A stretch of 64,000 bases of DNA from an uncultured Clostridia bacterium (GCA_947589415.1 CANQBP010000003.1:62001-126000), one strand, 5' to 3'. Positions 25,311 through 33,398 are shown, counted from the stretch's first letter. Numbers and translations: made by a program. Notes: generated by a model not told the origin, from the letters alone.

Positions 25311-26321
25311 ATGGCATATTATGATACTATCAGACTCGAAAAGGGTATGTATGGCAACGGAACTAAATCTTTTACTCAAGTTCTTGAGGAACTTGATCCC
25401 TCGGAAAACTATAAGGGAAGTGAGCTTGAGGGACTTGATGCATATCAGCGTCAGCTTAAAAGATATGATATAAGAGTCGGAGGCGGAAACTCCGATTGTG
25501 TGCAGAAGTTTTTCCAAACCTCGGACAGCGCTGCTCTTTTTCCCGAATATGTGTCAAGAGCCGTGAAGCAGGGAATTGAAAGAGCCGATGTTCTTTCGGA
25601 TATTATTGCCGTTAAGACGATTATTGACGGTATGGATTACAGATCCGTGGTTTCTGCCCCGTCTGACGATGATAAACAGCTTAAACCCGTTGCTGAGGGA
25701 GCTTATCTCCCGCAGACTACTATCAAAACAAGCGGTCAGCTTGTTAAACTGCAAAAGAGAGGGCGAATGCTTGTAGCATCGTATGAGGCAATTAAGTTTC
25801 AAAAACTGGATCTCTTTACTGTTACATTAAGGCAGATAGGGGCACATATTGCCCGTGAACAGGTTAAGGACGCTGTTAATGTTCTTATAAACGGTGACTC
25901 CACAAGCGGGGCTGCGGGTACGGTTGCTTCGGCATCTTCGGGAAGTGTTTCGTATGGGGATCTTATAAAACTTTGGGCTGAAATTTCTCCGTATGAAATG
26001 AATACACTTCTTGCACCGACTACTGCTATGACAAAGCTGCTGTCAATGAGTGAAATGAAAGATTCCAATGCGGGACTGAATTTCCACGGAACCGGAAAAA
26101 TGATAACCCCGCTCGGTGCTAATCTTATACATATACCTTCCATTCCCGGAAATAAAATAGTGGGTCTTGATAAAAATTGTGCCCTTGAAATGGTGCAGTC
26201 GGGAGATGTTATTACAGATTACGATAAACTTATAGACAGACAGCTTGAAAGAGCTGCTATAAGCTGTATTACGGGCTTTGCAAAAATATTCCCGGACGCT
26301 GTTAAGGTACTTGCCGGCTGA
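25311..26321 (+). CDS. Phage major capsid protein
   Basis: Main shell protein, probably HK97 fold (336 aa). The N-terminus is helical and charged. The central region contains DMRS-like strands (IIDGMDYRSVVSAPS), a spine-helix region (FQKLDLFTVTLRQIGAHIAREQ) and a typical C-terminal domain (LGANLIHIPSIPGNKIVGLD, then DYDKLIDRQLERAAISCI). The strong site AAAGGAGATTATTACT before ATG suits high expression. Placement after protease and decoration genes agrees. Confidence 0.85.
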   Translation: MAYYDTIRLEKGMYGNGTKSFTQVLEELDPSENYKGSELEGLDAYQRQLKRYDIRVGGGNSDCVQKFFQTSDSAALFPEYVSRAVKQGIERADVLSDIIAVKTIIDGMDYRSVVSAPSDDDKQLKPVAEGAYLPQTTIKTSGQLVKLQKRGRMLVASYEAIKFQKLDLFTVTLRQIGAHIAREQVKDAVNVLINGDSTSGAAGTVASASSGSVSYGDLIKLWAEISPYEMNTLLAPTTAMTKLLSMSEMKDSNAGLNFHGTGKMITPLGANLIHIPSIPGNKIVGLDKNCALEMVQSGDVITDYDKLIDRQLERAAISCITGFAKIFPDAVKVLAG

Positions 26322-26336
26322 TTGGGGGAATAACGG

Positions 26337-26702
26337 TTGAATATAGAGGAGATAATCAGAATATTCTGCCGTCTGTCAGGTTTGGATTGTGAGGAAGCGG
26401 TTGATTTTCGTTTTATGTGTGATACGGCATTGAGCTATATTTTATCAAGGATAAAAGCCGGTACCGATATAAAGTGCTATGGCGGCAGAATCAATTTTGC
26501 CGCCGCCGCCCTTGCATACTACCGATATGTTTTATGGAGTCTTACGGACGGAGTGGTAAATGAAGTTAAAGTCGGGGATATAAGCGTTAAGCATGAAAAA
26601 ATCAGCGAACTTAATGCTGCCGATAAACTTTGCAGAGAGGCTTTTTCCGATTTAAAGGATATACTCACAAACGACGATTTTGTATTTAATTCATTTAATT
26701 GA
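26337..26702 (+). CDS. Putative head-tail connector (gp6-like)
   Basis: A 121-residue largely helical protein following the capsid gene, where phages encode the portal adaptor. The pattern IIRIFCRLSGLDCEEA, then MCDTALSYILSRIKAG fits adaptor-type connectors. TTG start after GGGGGAATAACGG. Assignment is mainly from gene order. Confidence 0.55.
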   Translation: MNIEEIIRIFCRLSGLDCEEAVDFRFMCDTALSYILSRIKAGTDIKCYGGRINFAAAALAYYRYVLWSLTDGVVNEVKVGDISVKHEKISELNAADKLCREAFSDLKDILTNDDFVFNSFN

Positions 26703-26718
26703 CACATCGGGGGCGGAT

Positions 26719-27045
26719 ATGAAAAAAATAATTGAGAAGGCTATTGAAAATCTGGGGGAAGTTTGCTGTATAAACGGAAAAAAAGGGTATGCGGTAATTA
26801 TGCCCGTAAGATATTCCTATAAGACAGACGGCGGAGTGGAATCACTTCCTGACGGAAGAGGAGATCCCGAAAAATATTTTATCTATTGTAATGCCGAGTC
26901 GGCAAGGGACATACACTATGGGAATATTGTCAGTGGAAGTGAAAATGCATACTATGTACTGTGGAGCGATGAAGTGAAAAGCCGTTATGGGGATTATGTC
27001 AAAATCTGTGCAAGAAAAATTAAAAGGGGGGACGGATATATATGA
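26719..27045 (+). CDS. Putative head-closure protein (XkdH-like)
   Basis: A 108-residue strand-rich protein (KGYAVIMPVRYSYKTDGGVE, then YFIYCNAESARDI) between connector and tail-completion genes, the place of head-closure or XkdH-type proteins. GGGGGCGG lies just before the ATG at 26719; an earlier in-frame codon at 26680 is inside the previous gene. Its stop overlaps the next start in ATGA. Confidence 0.5.
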   Translation: MKKIIEKAIENLGEVCCINGKKGYAVIMPVRYSYKTDGGVESLPDGRGDPEKYFIYCNAESARDIHYGNIVSGSENAYYVLWSDEVKSRYGDYVKICARKIKRGDGYI

Positions 27046-27443
27046 CGTTTGCGTCTGAAATGTATTTCAAGGCTTTGAAAGACCATGCTTTTTCGGAAAT
27101 GCAGCCGGTACTTGAACGGCAGGCGGGAGTTCTTCCCTTCCCGATAGAAAAACCTTATGTCAGCTTCGGGACAGAAAGTGAAAGCGGCGAATATCTTTTA
27201 GGAAGTGACGGCGGCATGGTTGCCAATGAAATAATGACTGTAAATGTTGCCGTCAGCGAGGAAACCAATGAAAATTATTGCAGAGAATGTGCAAGAAATG
27301 CTGCCCTTGCAATTATTTCTCTTGATACGGAAAAAAGAATTATTTCCGTGTCAGCGGAAAACTGTAAATATAATTCTGCGGCGGGGGTCTATGTTGTAAA
27401 AATAAAATTCGGACTTCGTGAGGTGAGAAAAAGCGGGGGGTGA
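27042..27443 (+). CDS. Putative tail terminator/completion protein
   Basis: A 133-residue alpha/beta protein (MYFKALKDHAFSEMQPVLER, then IMTVNVAVSEETNENYCREC and VVKIKFGLREV). Size and position match tail-completion proteins that cap the tube. The ribosome site GGGGGGACGG lies upstream and the start overlaps the preceding stop by 4 nt. No catalytic motif is expected. Confidence 0.5.
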   Translation: MTFASEMYFKALKDHAFSEMQPVLERQAGVLPFPIEKPYVSFGTESESGEYLLGSDGGMVANEIMTVNVAVSEETNENYCRECARNAALAIISLDTEKRIISVSAENCKYNSAAGVYVVKIKFGLREVRKSGG

Positions 27444-27446
27444 TCG

Positions 27447-27833
27447 ATCATATATACTGAACAAGAGAGCGTATGCGGCAGAGATGTAAACATATATATC
27501 GACGGAAAAAAGCTGCTTCAGGTCGAAAGCATGGAAATACGAAAAAAATCGGAAATACACAATGTACGCTCATGCTTTGTCGGGGAAGATATTGCGCATA
27601 TAAGAAAAAGGTGCGTTTATAAGGCGGTTATGACAGGAATTTGTTTTAAGAAACCTTTTGAAAATTGCTGCTTTGCAGATCTTGATAATTTTACCATGAC
27701 CGTGGAAATAGACAAAAAGAGATACATTCTCGGCAACTGTATGTGGGACGATTTCTATGCGGCAGCAGACAGGGAAAAATTCAGAGAACATATCAGCGTT
27801 ATTGCTATGAATATGAGAACGGAGGATATATGA
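27447..27833 (+). CDS. Putative tail-tube-like protein with a non-ATG start (ATC or ATA)
   Basis: The coding frame clearly extends upstream of the first Met at 27531. Residues RDVNIYIDGKKLLQVESMEI continue the strand pattern without a stop back to 27441, yet no ATG, GTG or TTG is available. The best start is ATC (27447) or ATA (27450), placed 5-8 nt after GGGGGG. The product, about 128 aa, is strand-rich (FTMTVEIDKKRYILGNC) and resembles small phage tube or neck proteins of the XkdM/gp19 type in pattern only. A mutated start codon or a sequencing error would be the alternative. Confidence 0.55.
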   Translation: MIYTEQESVCGRDVNIYIDGKKLLQVESMEIRKKSEIHNVRSCFVGEDIAHIRKRCVYKAVMTGICFKKPFENCCFADLDNFTMTVEIDKKRYILGNCMWDDFYAAADREKFREHISVIAMNMRTEDI

Positions 27834-27985
27834 TTGAAACTGATGTTAAACTGACAGATGATATGGCTGCCGAAATCGGAAAGGATAAGACGGCAGAATT
27901 GAGAAATATATCGGAAATGTTAAGGTGCGATATGTTGAGGTATAATAAAATTCTTAATGCCGAGGAGGAGATAAATGAGGACTGA
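27830..27985 (+). CDS. Small phage protein of unknown function (51 aa)
   Basis: Short acidic helical protein (MIETDVKLTDDMAAEIGKDK). Its ATG follows GGAGGATAT and overlaps the stop of the previous gene (ATGA), and its end overlaps the next gene by 11 nt, so it is translated in the chain. It sits where contractile phages encode a tail assembly chaperone and tape measure, and may be the remnant or functional replacement of those genes. Confidence 0.6.
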   Translation: MIETDVKLTDDMAAEIGKDKTAELRNISEMLRCDMLRYNKILNAEEEINED

Positions 27986-28496
27986 CGAAAAAATGAGCTA
28001 CAAAAGCTATGTGTTTCCCGTTAATCCTTCATTGATAAAAATAAGTCATGAGAGAAAAATAGCTAAGGCATCGGTTTTTGACGGATACGATATAGTAAAC
28101 GATATGGGCGGATCATACAGGATCATTAGCGGGGAAGGTGAATTTTTCGGCAGCCGTTGTGTCGAGGATTTTCTTGCACTTAAATCCGTTATGGACAGCG
28201 GCGGCGGGGGAATGCTTTATCTTCCCTCGCAAAAGCCCATATATGCCGTGTTTGAACAGCTTGAAATGACAGCGCAGGATATACAGGGGGTAATAAAATA
28301 TAAATTCAAATTCATTGAGAGTTTTGAAAAACACCGTCAAGAGCGTTTTTTGTACTGCTATGGCAACGGTAGGGATTGTTTGTGGGATATTTCATATAAG
28401 TACTGTGTGAATATTGATATTCTTACGGAGCTTAATCCTAATATAAAAAGACCGGATATACCGATATTTCCGTGGGAGAAGGTGAAACTGTGCTGA
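27975..28496 (+). CDS. Baseplate protein with C-terminal LysM domain (XkdP-like)
   Basis: 173 aa. The N-terminal 115 residues are strand-rich (YVFPVNPSLIKISHERKIAK). The C-terminal 45 form a LysM-type fold (NGRDCLWDISYKYCVNIDIL, then TELNPNIKRPD). PBSX XkdP has the same order: tail protein plus LysM next to the hub gene. LysM binds peptidoglycan or stabilises the tail assembly. The ribosome site is GAGGAGGAGATAA. Confidence 0.72.
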   Translation: MRTDEKMSYKSYVFPVNPSLIKISHERKIAKASVFDGYDIVNDMGGSYRIISGEGEFFGSRCVEDFLALKSVMDSGGGGMLYLPSQKPIYAVFEQLEMTAQDIQGVIKYKFKFIESFEKHRQERFLYCYGNGRDCLWDISYKYCVNIDILTELNPNIKRPDIPIFPWEKVKLC

Positions 28497-29407
28497 AATA
28501 TTTACTTACTGATGTCAATAAAATTCAAACGGAATTGAGAAATCCTCTTAGTATGAGTATTGTTTCATCGGAAGATGCGCCTGCCGACAGCTTTAGAGCT
28601 GTGTTTGCCGTTAGCGGAAGTATTCCGGAATTATATTCCGTAAAGGTCAGCAGCGGTTCGGAGGTAATATTTTTCGGTTTTGTAGATGAGCAAAGCGAAA
28701 CCGCTGCGGGTGACGGAATACTGCTTGAGGTTACTGCCAGAGGCCCTGAAGCGTTATTGTTGGATAATGAGGCACTTCCGCAAACTTATTGTATGCCTAC
28801 TATGAAGATATTGTTTGAAAGACATTTTAAATCGCTGGGATTTGCCGGGGTCGAGGGAGGAGAAAAGGCATTTCCGGGGGATCTTGTTATTTCAAAGGGA
28901 ATGAGTGAGTGGCAGGTTTTGAGTGACTACTGTGAGAAATTCTGTAAGAGCAAACCGTTTGTCAGAAGTGATATGGTTATAGAAACAGGCGAAAACCACA
29001 AGCCGGATACGATTTATTTGGGCGGGAATAATTCGTTCATAAAAATTCGCAGAACATTAAAACGCTGTATGCCTGTGTCGGATATATATGTCAGAACCTA
29101 TAACGCAGGAAAGTATGAGATGTATTTCGGAAATGAAACTGCGGAAAAACATAAAATAATACGAAAAAGGTATTTTAATTGTGCGGACAGCAAATACAGG
29201 TCTGTTCTTTATGCCGATAATATTATAAAAAATTCTAACAGAAAATATGAGAGTTATGATATAGATGCAGGGGGGATTATCGGCTGCCGTGTGGGGGATA
29301 TACTGAAACTGGAAAACAGGCGCAGGGAAATGATAATAAACGAACTTCACTATATTTTGGACAGTAAGGGAGAACATACAAGAATTTATGCGGAGGTGAT
29401 TGTATAA
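28490..29407 (+). CDS. Baseplate hub protein (XkdQ/gpD-like)
   Basis: 305-residue structural hub protein. The order of beta domains, with an early SSGSEVIFFGFVDEQSETAA, then LLLEVTARGPEALLLDNE-like strands and a mid-helix SEWQVLSDYCEKFCKSKPFV, matches XkdQ/gp27-type hubs. The ATG-less 5' end is resolved by GAAGGTG 5 nt before GTG at 28490, which overlaps the preceding stop. It ends overlapping the spike gene by one base. Confidence 0.7.
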   Translation: MLKYLLTDVNKIQTELRNPLSMSIVSSEDAPADSFRAVFAVSGSIPELYSVKVSSGSEVIFFGFVDEQSETAAGDGILLEVTARGPEALLLDNEALPQTYCMPTMKILFERHFKSLGFAGVEGGEKAFPGDLVISKGMSEWQVLSDYCEKFCKSKPFVRSDMVIETGENHKPDTIYLGGNNSFIKIRRTLKRCMPVSDIYVRTYNAGKYEMYFGNETAEKHKIIRKRYFNCADSKYRSVLYADNIIKNSNRKYESYDIDAGGIIGCRVGDILKLENRRREMIINELHYILDSKGEHTRIYAEVIV

Positions 29408-29745
29408 TGTGGATATCAAAAAATATAATCGAACGCTCCGGCGTGGGGACAGCAGCATCGGGCGTGGTAGGAAACAGTGCAAATTTGAGGGTCTCTGCCA
29501 CATCGGGATACGGTATCGAAAAATGTGCCATGATTACACCGCCGGGGATATACAGTATTCCTACGGGCAGACAGCCGCTGGTTGTGCTTCAGACGCAGAA
29601 CGGCCCTGTTTGTATAGGAATGCGAATGGGTACATATTACGGAAATATTGAACCGGGAGAAATTGTATTACAATCACACGGCGGGGCGCAAATCAGGCTC
29701 TCCAATGACGGCAAGGTATATATAAACGGCAGGGAGGTTGAATGA
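29407..29745 (+). CDS. Baseplate spike/assembly protein (gpV-like OB fold)
   Basis: A 112-residue protein with an OB-fold pattern (SGVGTAASGVVGNSANLRVS, then GRQPLVVLQTQNGPVCIGM) and a short beta-helix-like tail (GEIVLQSHGGAQIRLSNDGK). Together these resemble compact membrane-piercing spikes of the gpV/gp5.4 class. It lies between hub and gp25 homologues, as expected. Confidence 0.65.
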   Translation: MWISKNIIERSGVGTAASGVVGNSANLRVSATSGYGIEKCAMITPPGIYSIPTGRQPLVVLQTQNGPVCIGMRMGTYYGNIEPGEIVLQSHGGAQIRLSNDGKVYINGREVE

Positions 29746-29746
29746 T

Positions 29747-30082
29747 ATGGATATGTCGCTGAATGTTAGCGGAGATTTTGATACCGATATTCTCGGCAGA
29801 CCGTATGAAATCGACGGAACGGAGGAAATTCTGCAAAAGGTATATATAAGTTTATCGGCACACGGGGAATGTTTTATATATGACCGTGATCTTGGGGGGC
29901 AACTGTATAAAACGGATATTTCTTCGGAAAATGCCGAGAAAATGCTTTATGCCCGTGCAAAGGACTTGACGGAAAATATCACGGGTGCTGAAATTTGCGG
30001 AATAGAAATAAGAAACGGGGATACGTATGCCGTGGTTAGCATAGAGGGTAAAAATTATGATGTTGCCTTGAGGAGGGGTTGA
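29747..30082 (+). CDS. Baseplate wedge protein, gp25/XkdS-like
   Basis: A 111-residue protein containing the sequence start of gp25-type wedges (DTDILGRPYEIDGTEEILQK). This is followed by a small alpha/beta domain with NAEKMLYARAKDLTENITGA. GGGAGG lies 10 nt before the ATG at 29747; a TTG nine nt upstream is an alternative. In contractile systems gp25 joins hub and wedges and seeds the sheath, yet no sheath gene is present. Confidence 0.72.
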   Translation: MDMSLNVSGDFDTDILGRPYEIDGTEEILQKVYISLSAHGECFIYDRDLGGQLYKTDISSENAEKMLYARAKDLTENITGAEICGIEIRNGDTYAVVSIEGKNYDVALRRG

Positions 30083-30083
30083 G

Positions 30084-31139
30084 TTGGCGTACAGTTATAA
30101 TGAAATACTTGAAAGAATGGAAAATAAATACCGTGAGCTGTCGGGACATGAGGCTGCGGAATGTGGGGATATAGGGATAAGATTAAAACTTCTTGCGGGG
30201 GAGCTTTATTCTTTGGGAAACAATATGGATTGGCTTAAAAGGCAGATGTTTTTCACTACTGCTACGGGAGAACAGCTCGATATGTATGCGATGCAGAGAG
30301 GTATTAAAAGAATAAGAGGAAACAAGGCAAGCGGTGAGTTGGCAATTGTACTTGATACTCCGCTTGACTATGATATGGATGTTCCTAAGGGTACGGTTTG
30401 TACAACAGCGGACGGAGGACTTAATTTTGTTATAGATGAAACCACAACGATAAAAAAGGGTACTGCAAGGACGATATGTCACGCCTGTGCCGAGCATAGC
30501 GGAAAGAAGTATAATGTCAAGAGGGGTTATATCACCACGATGGTTACATATTTTTCCGTGGGAATGTACCTTGAAAATGCAAGCGTATTTTCGGGAGGTA
30601 CGGACGATGAAAGTGATGACGAATTGAGGGAAAGAATAGCCGAAAGCTACAAAAATATATCAAACGGAGCAAATACGGCATATTATAAAAATCTTGTTGA
30701 GAGTATTGACGGGGTTCAGTCGTGTGCCGTTATTGAGAGCAAGGCGGATAATAGTGTCACCTCGATTTACGTTGCCGGCAGGGGCGGATTATGTACATCA
30801 AATTGCCTTTCAAAGGTGGCGGAGGCGATAAAAACGGGAAAATGTATGGGTGAAACCGTTAATGTTTTAAATGCGAAAACGGCTGCTTATAATGTTAGTG
30901 TCAAAATAGAGGTCAAACCCGGTTATGTTGGGGATAAAGTAATTGAAAGTGTTGAGGAGAACATAAAAAATTATTTTAATTCGCTGCGTGTGGCACAAAA
31001 GGTAATTCTCGCAGAAATAGGACGTGTTCTTATGGATACCGATGGTGTTGAAAATTATACTTTTAGTAATATGCAGGACGGAAATGCTGACGAATCGGTA
31101 CTTATGGTTTTGGGCAGTATGAATGTGAGTATAATGTGA
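30084..31139 (+). CDS. Baseplate J-like protein (XkdT)
   Basis: 351-residue wedge protein. The N-terminal segment GDIGIRLKLLAGELYSLGNN, then TATGEQLDMYAMQRGIKR is typical of baseplate J/XkdT proteins. The central GGTDDESDDELRERIAESYK and NGANTAYYKNLVESIDGVQS blocks are the family's best conserved part. It starts at TTG after GAGGAGGGG and is followed directly by the gpI-like gene. Confidence 0.9.
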   Translation: MAYSYNEILERMENKYRELSGHEAAECGDIGIRLKLLAGELYSLGNNMDWLKRQMFFTTATGEQLDMYAMQRGIKRIRGNKASGELAIVLDTPLDYDMDVPKGTVCTTADGGLNFVIDETTTIKKGTARTICHACAEHSGKKYNVKRGYITTMVTYFSVGMYLENASVFSGGTDDESDDELRERIAESYKNISNGANTAYYKNLVESIDGVQSCAVIESKADNSVTSIYVAGRGGLCTSNCLSKVAEAIKTGKCMGETVNVLNAKTAAYNVSVKIEVKPGYVGDKVIESVEENIKNYFNSLRVAQKVILAEIGRVLMDTDGVENYTFSNMQDGNADESVLMVLGSMNVSIM

Positions 31140-31149
31140 GGTGAGAGGT

Positions 31150-31617
31150 TTGAGTGAGTTTGAAATGATGTCCGAAAGGCTTTTGCAGACAGGTCTGTAC
31201 GATATATCCGAGGGCAGTATGATATATGCCGAAATTATGGCGTATGCGGCAGGATTGGATCTTTATTTTGACGAGCTTGAGCGTATCAGAAGTGAGATTT
31301 TCTTTGATATTTCGGAAGGGAGTGAGCCGGGAATATTTGAAAGGCTGGTTTCCGTATGTAATACCGATAAATCCCCCGAAGGCAGAAGAAAAAGTATAAT
31401 GAGCGCACTTTCCGTGACTAACAAGGATTTTACACTTGAGGGAATGAAAAAAATAATGGGGATATATAACATAGACGGTGATATTAGCGAGCAGGACGGA
31501 AATATTATTATAAACTGCAAAAATAAACTCAGTGAGGGTGAGGAGAAAGCAATTAACGAGAATATACAGCGATTTGCACCGCTGCATAAAAAGATTTATG
31601 TATTCGGTGCAGCATAG
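31150..31617 (+). CDS. Tail protein gpI/YmfQ-like (XkdU)
   Basis: A 155-residue protein with the YmfQ/DUF2313 pattern: helical N-terminus (SEGSMIYAEIMAYAAGLDLY), then RRKSIMSALSVTNKDFTLEG and a C-terminal ferredoxin-like domain. It is the usual last baseplate gene before tail fibres; here a terminator follows instead, so no fibre is encoded. A GTG at 31141 is possible, but GAGGTG spacing favours TTG at 31150. Confidence 0.75.
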   Translation: MSEFEMMSERLLQTGLYDISEGSMIYAEIMAYAAGLDLYFDELERIRSEIFFDISEGSEPGIFERLVSVCNTDKSPEGRRKSIMSALSVTNKDFTLEGMKKIMGIYNIDGDISEQDGNIIINCKNKLSEGEEKAINENIQRFAPLHKKIYVFGAA

Positions 31618-31636
31618 GTTATAAAATACAACAAAA

Positions 31637-31665
31637 AGGACTGTCCGTCAAAAACGGACAGTCCT
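31637..31665. terminator. Bidirectional terminator at the right edge of the phage module
   Basis: A perfect 12-bp stem, AGGACTGTCCGT with its complement, and a 5-nt loop. The minus-strand exit is TTTTTGTTG, the plus-strand exit TAAACTTTTT. It serves both the phage operon and the convergent starch-binding gene. Confidence 0.88.
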
Positions 31666-31695
31666 AAACTTTTTACTTTTTACTGTTGCTTGAAA

Positions 31696-32508
31696 TCAGT
31701 TCTTGGAAGAAGCCTTTTTAGTCATAACAACAGCAGTACCGAGAGATGCAAGAACAACAGCTACAAGAGCAATAGCAGATGTTGTATCACCTGTTGCGGG
31801 AGTTGCCGTGTCCTTATCCTGTGTTGTATCAGCAGGTGCTGAAGGTGTTTCAGCAGGTGTCGATTCAGCAGGTGTCGATTCAGCAGGAGCTTCTGTTGAA
31901 GGCTCTTCTGAAGACTCCTCGGTTGCAGCGCCGCCTGCGGGTGTTACTACGAGATCCTTAACACCGCCTGCGAGAAGAGTGAAGTCGGGATCAGCATCCT
32001 CTTCAACTTCTTCTGCCTCAATTGCGAGGGGATCGTTCTTGTTTGTGTCAAGATATGCTGTGAAAGAAACGTGGTCGCCTACCTTTACCTGATCACCGGG
32101 GATACCGTAGTTGTACTGGCTGTTGTATGCGCCGTTCTTACCGTCGTAGTTGCCCCAGCTATCTGTCCAGTCGTTGTTTGTACGAATCTTAAACTGGATA
32201 CCCGTTCCCTCAGGAGCAGGCTTGCCGTCGCAAGTCCAGTCGGTGATGTAACCGTCAACTACGTCAAACTCTACCTTAGCTTCCCAGATGCCTGTGGACT
32301 CGTTGTAGGTCATGGGGATATCAGCACCGGCTTCCCAACCGCCTGCAGCGAGGTCGCCTGTGAATATACCGCATACACCCATCTGGACTGACGAATTCTT
32401 GAGTTCGTCAACATTTGTCAATGCAGAAGCACCGAAAGCTGCAGAAGCAGCCAAAGAAGCAACGAGTGCCGAGCAAACAGCTACTTTAAGTACTTTTGAA
32501 TTTCTCAT
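31696..32508 (-). CDS. Cell-wall-anchored starch-binding-type protein (270 aa)
   Basis: Secreted surface protein. It has a signal peptide (residues 1-30, cut near ASA), then one domain (about 40-165) with MGVCGIF, GWEAGADIPMT, GIWEAKVEF and FKIRTNNDWTDSWGNYD. The same pattern occurs twice in the 608-aa protein at 34359. It recalls SusE/Sas20-like alpha-glucan-binding beta-sandwiches, with Trp residues as likely sugar platforms. A Ser/Thr/Glu/Pro linker (about 195-240) leads to a sortase-like signal TPATGD, a hydrophobic segment and a Lys-rich tail. Starch binding is inferred from the domain similarity and the neighbourhood. It has a consensus-like promoter. Confidence 0.75.
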   Translation of the reverse strand: MRNSKVLKVAVCSALVASLAASAAFGASALTNVDELKNSSVQMGVCGIFTGDLAAGGWEAGADIPMTYNESTGIWEAKVEFDVVDGYITDWTCDGKPAPEGTGIQFKIRTNNDWTDSWGNYDGKNGAYNSQYNYGIPGDQVKVGDHVSFTAYLDTNKNDPLAIEAEEVEEDADPDFTLLAGGVKDLVVTPAGGAATEESSEEPSTEAPAESTPAESTPAETPSAPADTTQDKDTATPATGDTTSAIALVAVVLASLGTAVVMTKKASSKN

Positions 32509-32562
32509 TGTATAAATCCTCCTAAAAAATATTCCGATACCATATCCGGTACCTTTATCACG

Positions 32563-32591
32563 ATTGTACCATGTTTACAGCCAAAAATCAA
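32563..32591 (-). promoter_or_regulatory. Promoter of the 270-aa starch-binding-type gene
   Basis: Minus strand TTGATT (32591-32586), 17 nt, TACAAT (32568-32563). The 5' leader contains an imperfect palindrome (GGTACCGGATATGGTATC). Confidence 0.75.
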
Positions 32592-33115
32592 GAGATATTT
32601 TAAAAAACCGTTATGTAAAATCTTCTATAAACGTCATTTTTAAATGATTTTATTGATTTTGCATAAATCAATCTCACATAAATAAGGATAATTTTAATTA
32701 CAAATCTAAATTTTTGGTTATTTTATATGACAATTTTGATATATATTCGTATAAAACAGCATGGTTTAATTATTTGAAATAAAATATGCGGATAAAATGC
32801 ATAATTATTCGGGATATATTCAAGTATATTTTGGATAATTTATATGAAAAGTTATACTAAAAAATTAAATTTTGGCGGTAAATTCCTTGGCAGAAATTTG
32901 ATTTATTTCCGGATAGGAAATAAATGACATCAATCGTTATTCCGTCATATACATTAAATTATGATAAAAACGGTTTGAATATACGTGGGAAAAACGGCAA
33001 TAATATAAAAGCAAACATTTTAACTGACGCAAAAGCGGCAGCAGAAATTTTGTGTATATTCCGAATATTATGATTTGCGGGCGGGAGAACCGACTTGCAG
33101 GAAACGGAGGAAATT
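32592..33115. other. AT-rich intergenic region, no gene seen
   Basis: About 520 nt between the divergent starch-binding gene and the DUF1540 gene. It is very AT-rich, with no convincing coding frame or structured RNA. The DUF1540 gene has GGAGGAAATT right before its ATG, but I cannot place its promoter with confidence. Confidence 0.4.
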
Positions 33116-33280
33116 ATGAAAGATCCAAACAGAAGTATCGAATGTACAGTAGAACAATGTCAGTATCATTGTACTGATTGTGACTATTGCACCCTTAATA
33201 CCGTTAGAATAGGCACACATGAATCCAACCCCACGGAGGAGCAATGTGTGGATTGTATGTCATTCAGAGTAAAAGACTGA
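33116..33280 (+). CDS. Small cysteine-rich DUF1540 protein
   Basis: A 54-residue protein of the DUF1540 type. The pattern IECTVEQCQYHCTDCDYCT, then EQCVDCMSF gives a regular Cys array that likely binds metal. In Clostridia such proteins are small, often sporulation-linked and of unknown function; no role can be assigned here. GGAGG lies 5 nt before the ATG at 33116. Confidence 0.8.
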   Translation: MKDPNRSIECTVEQCQYHCTDCDYCTLNTVRIGTHESNPTEEQCVDCMSFRVKD

Positions 33281-33292
33281 CAGCATGATTTC

Positions 33293-33327
33293 CGTCAGCC
33301 GTCATATTGTTTTGGCTGACGATTTTT
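33293..33327 (+). terminator. Terminator after the DUF1540 gene
   Basis: CGTCAGCC pairs with GGCTGACG, then ATTTTT. Confidence 0.85.
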
Positions 33328-33341
33328 AGATATTACAGTAC

Positions 33342-33385
33342 AGCCATAGCATAATCGCACGTATTATGTTATGGCTCTTTTTTTA
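33342..33385. terminator. Second terminator, shared with the convergent gene
   Basis: A 14-bp stem, AGCCATAGCATAAT with ATTATGTTATGGCT (one G-T), followed by CTTTTTTTT. It lies just past the stop of the minus-strand zinc-ribbon gene as well. Confidence 0.8.
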
Positions 33386-33398
33386 AAAATGCGGTTGT

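Larger units (their letters stand above)
21063..31617 (+). mobile_element. Compact phage-derived module: head and baseplate genes without sheath, tape measure, integrase or lysis genes
   Basis: Seventeen tightly packed plus-strand genes in the order of a PBSX-type contractile-tail phage: small and large terminase, portal, protease/scaffold, decoration, capsid, connectors, a tube-like protein, then LysM baseplate, hub, spike, gp25, gpJ and gpI homologues. All frames but one have a normal start codon and none is interrupted. I find no sheath (about 450 aa), no tape measure (usually over 600 aa), no tail fibre, holin, endolysin, repressor or integrase. The module is bounded by tRNA-Pro and a hairpin on the left and a bidirectional terminator at 31637 on the right. 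I see no attachment-site duplication. It may be a decayed prophage or a domesticated structure. Confidence 0.85.
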
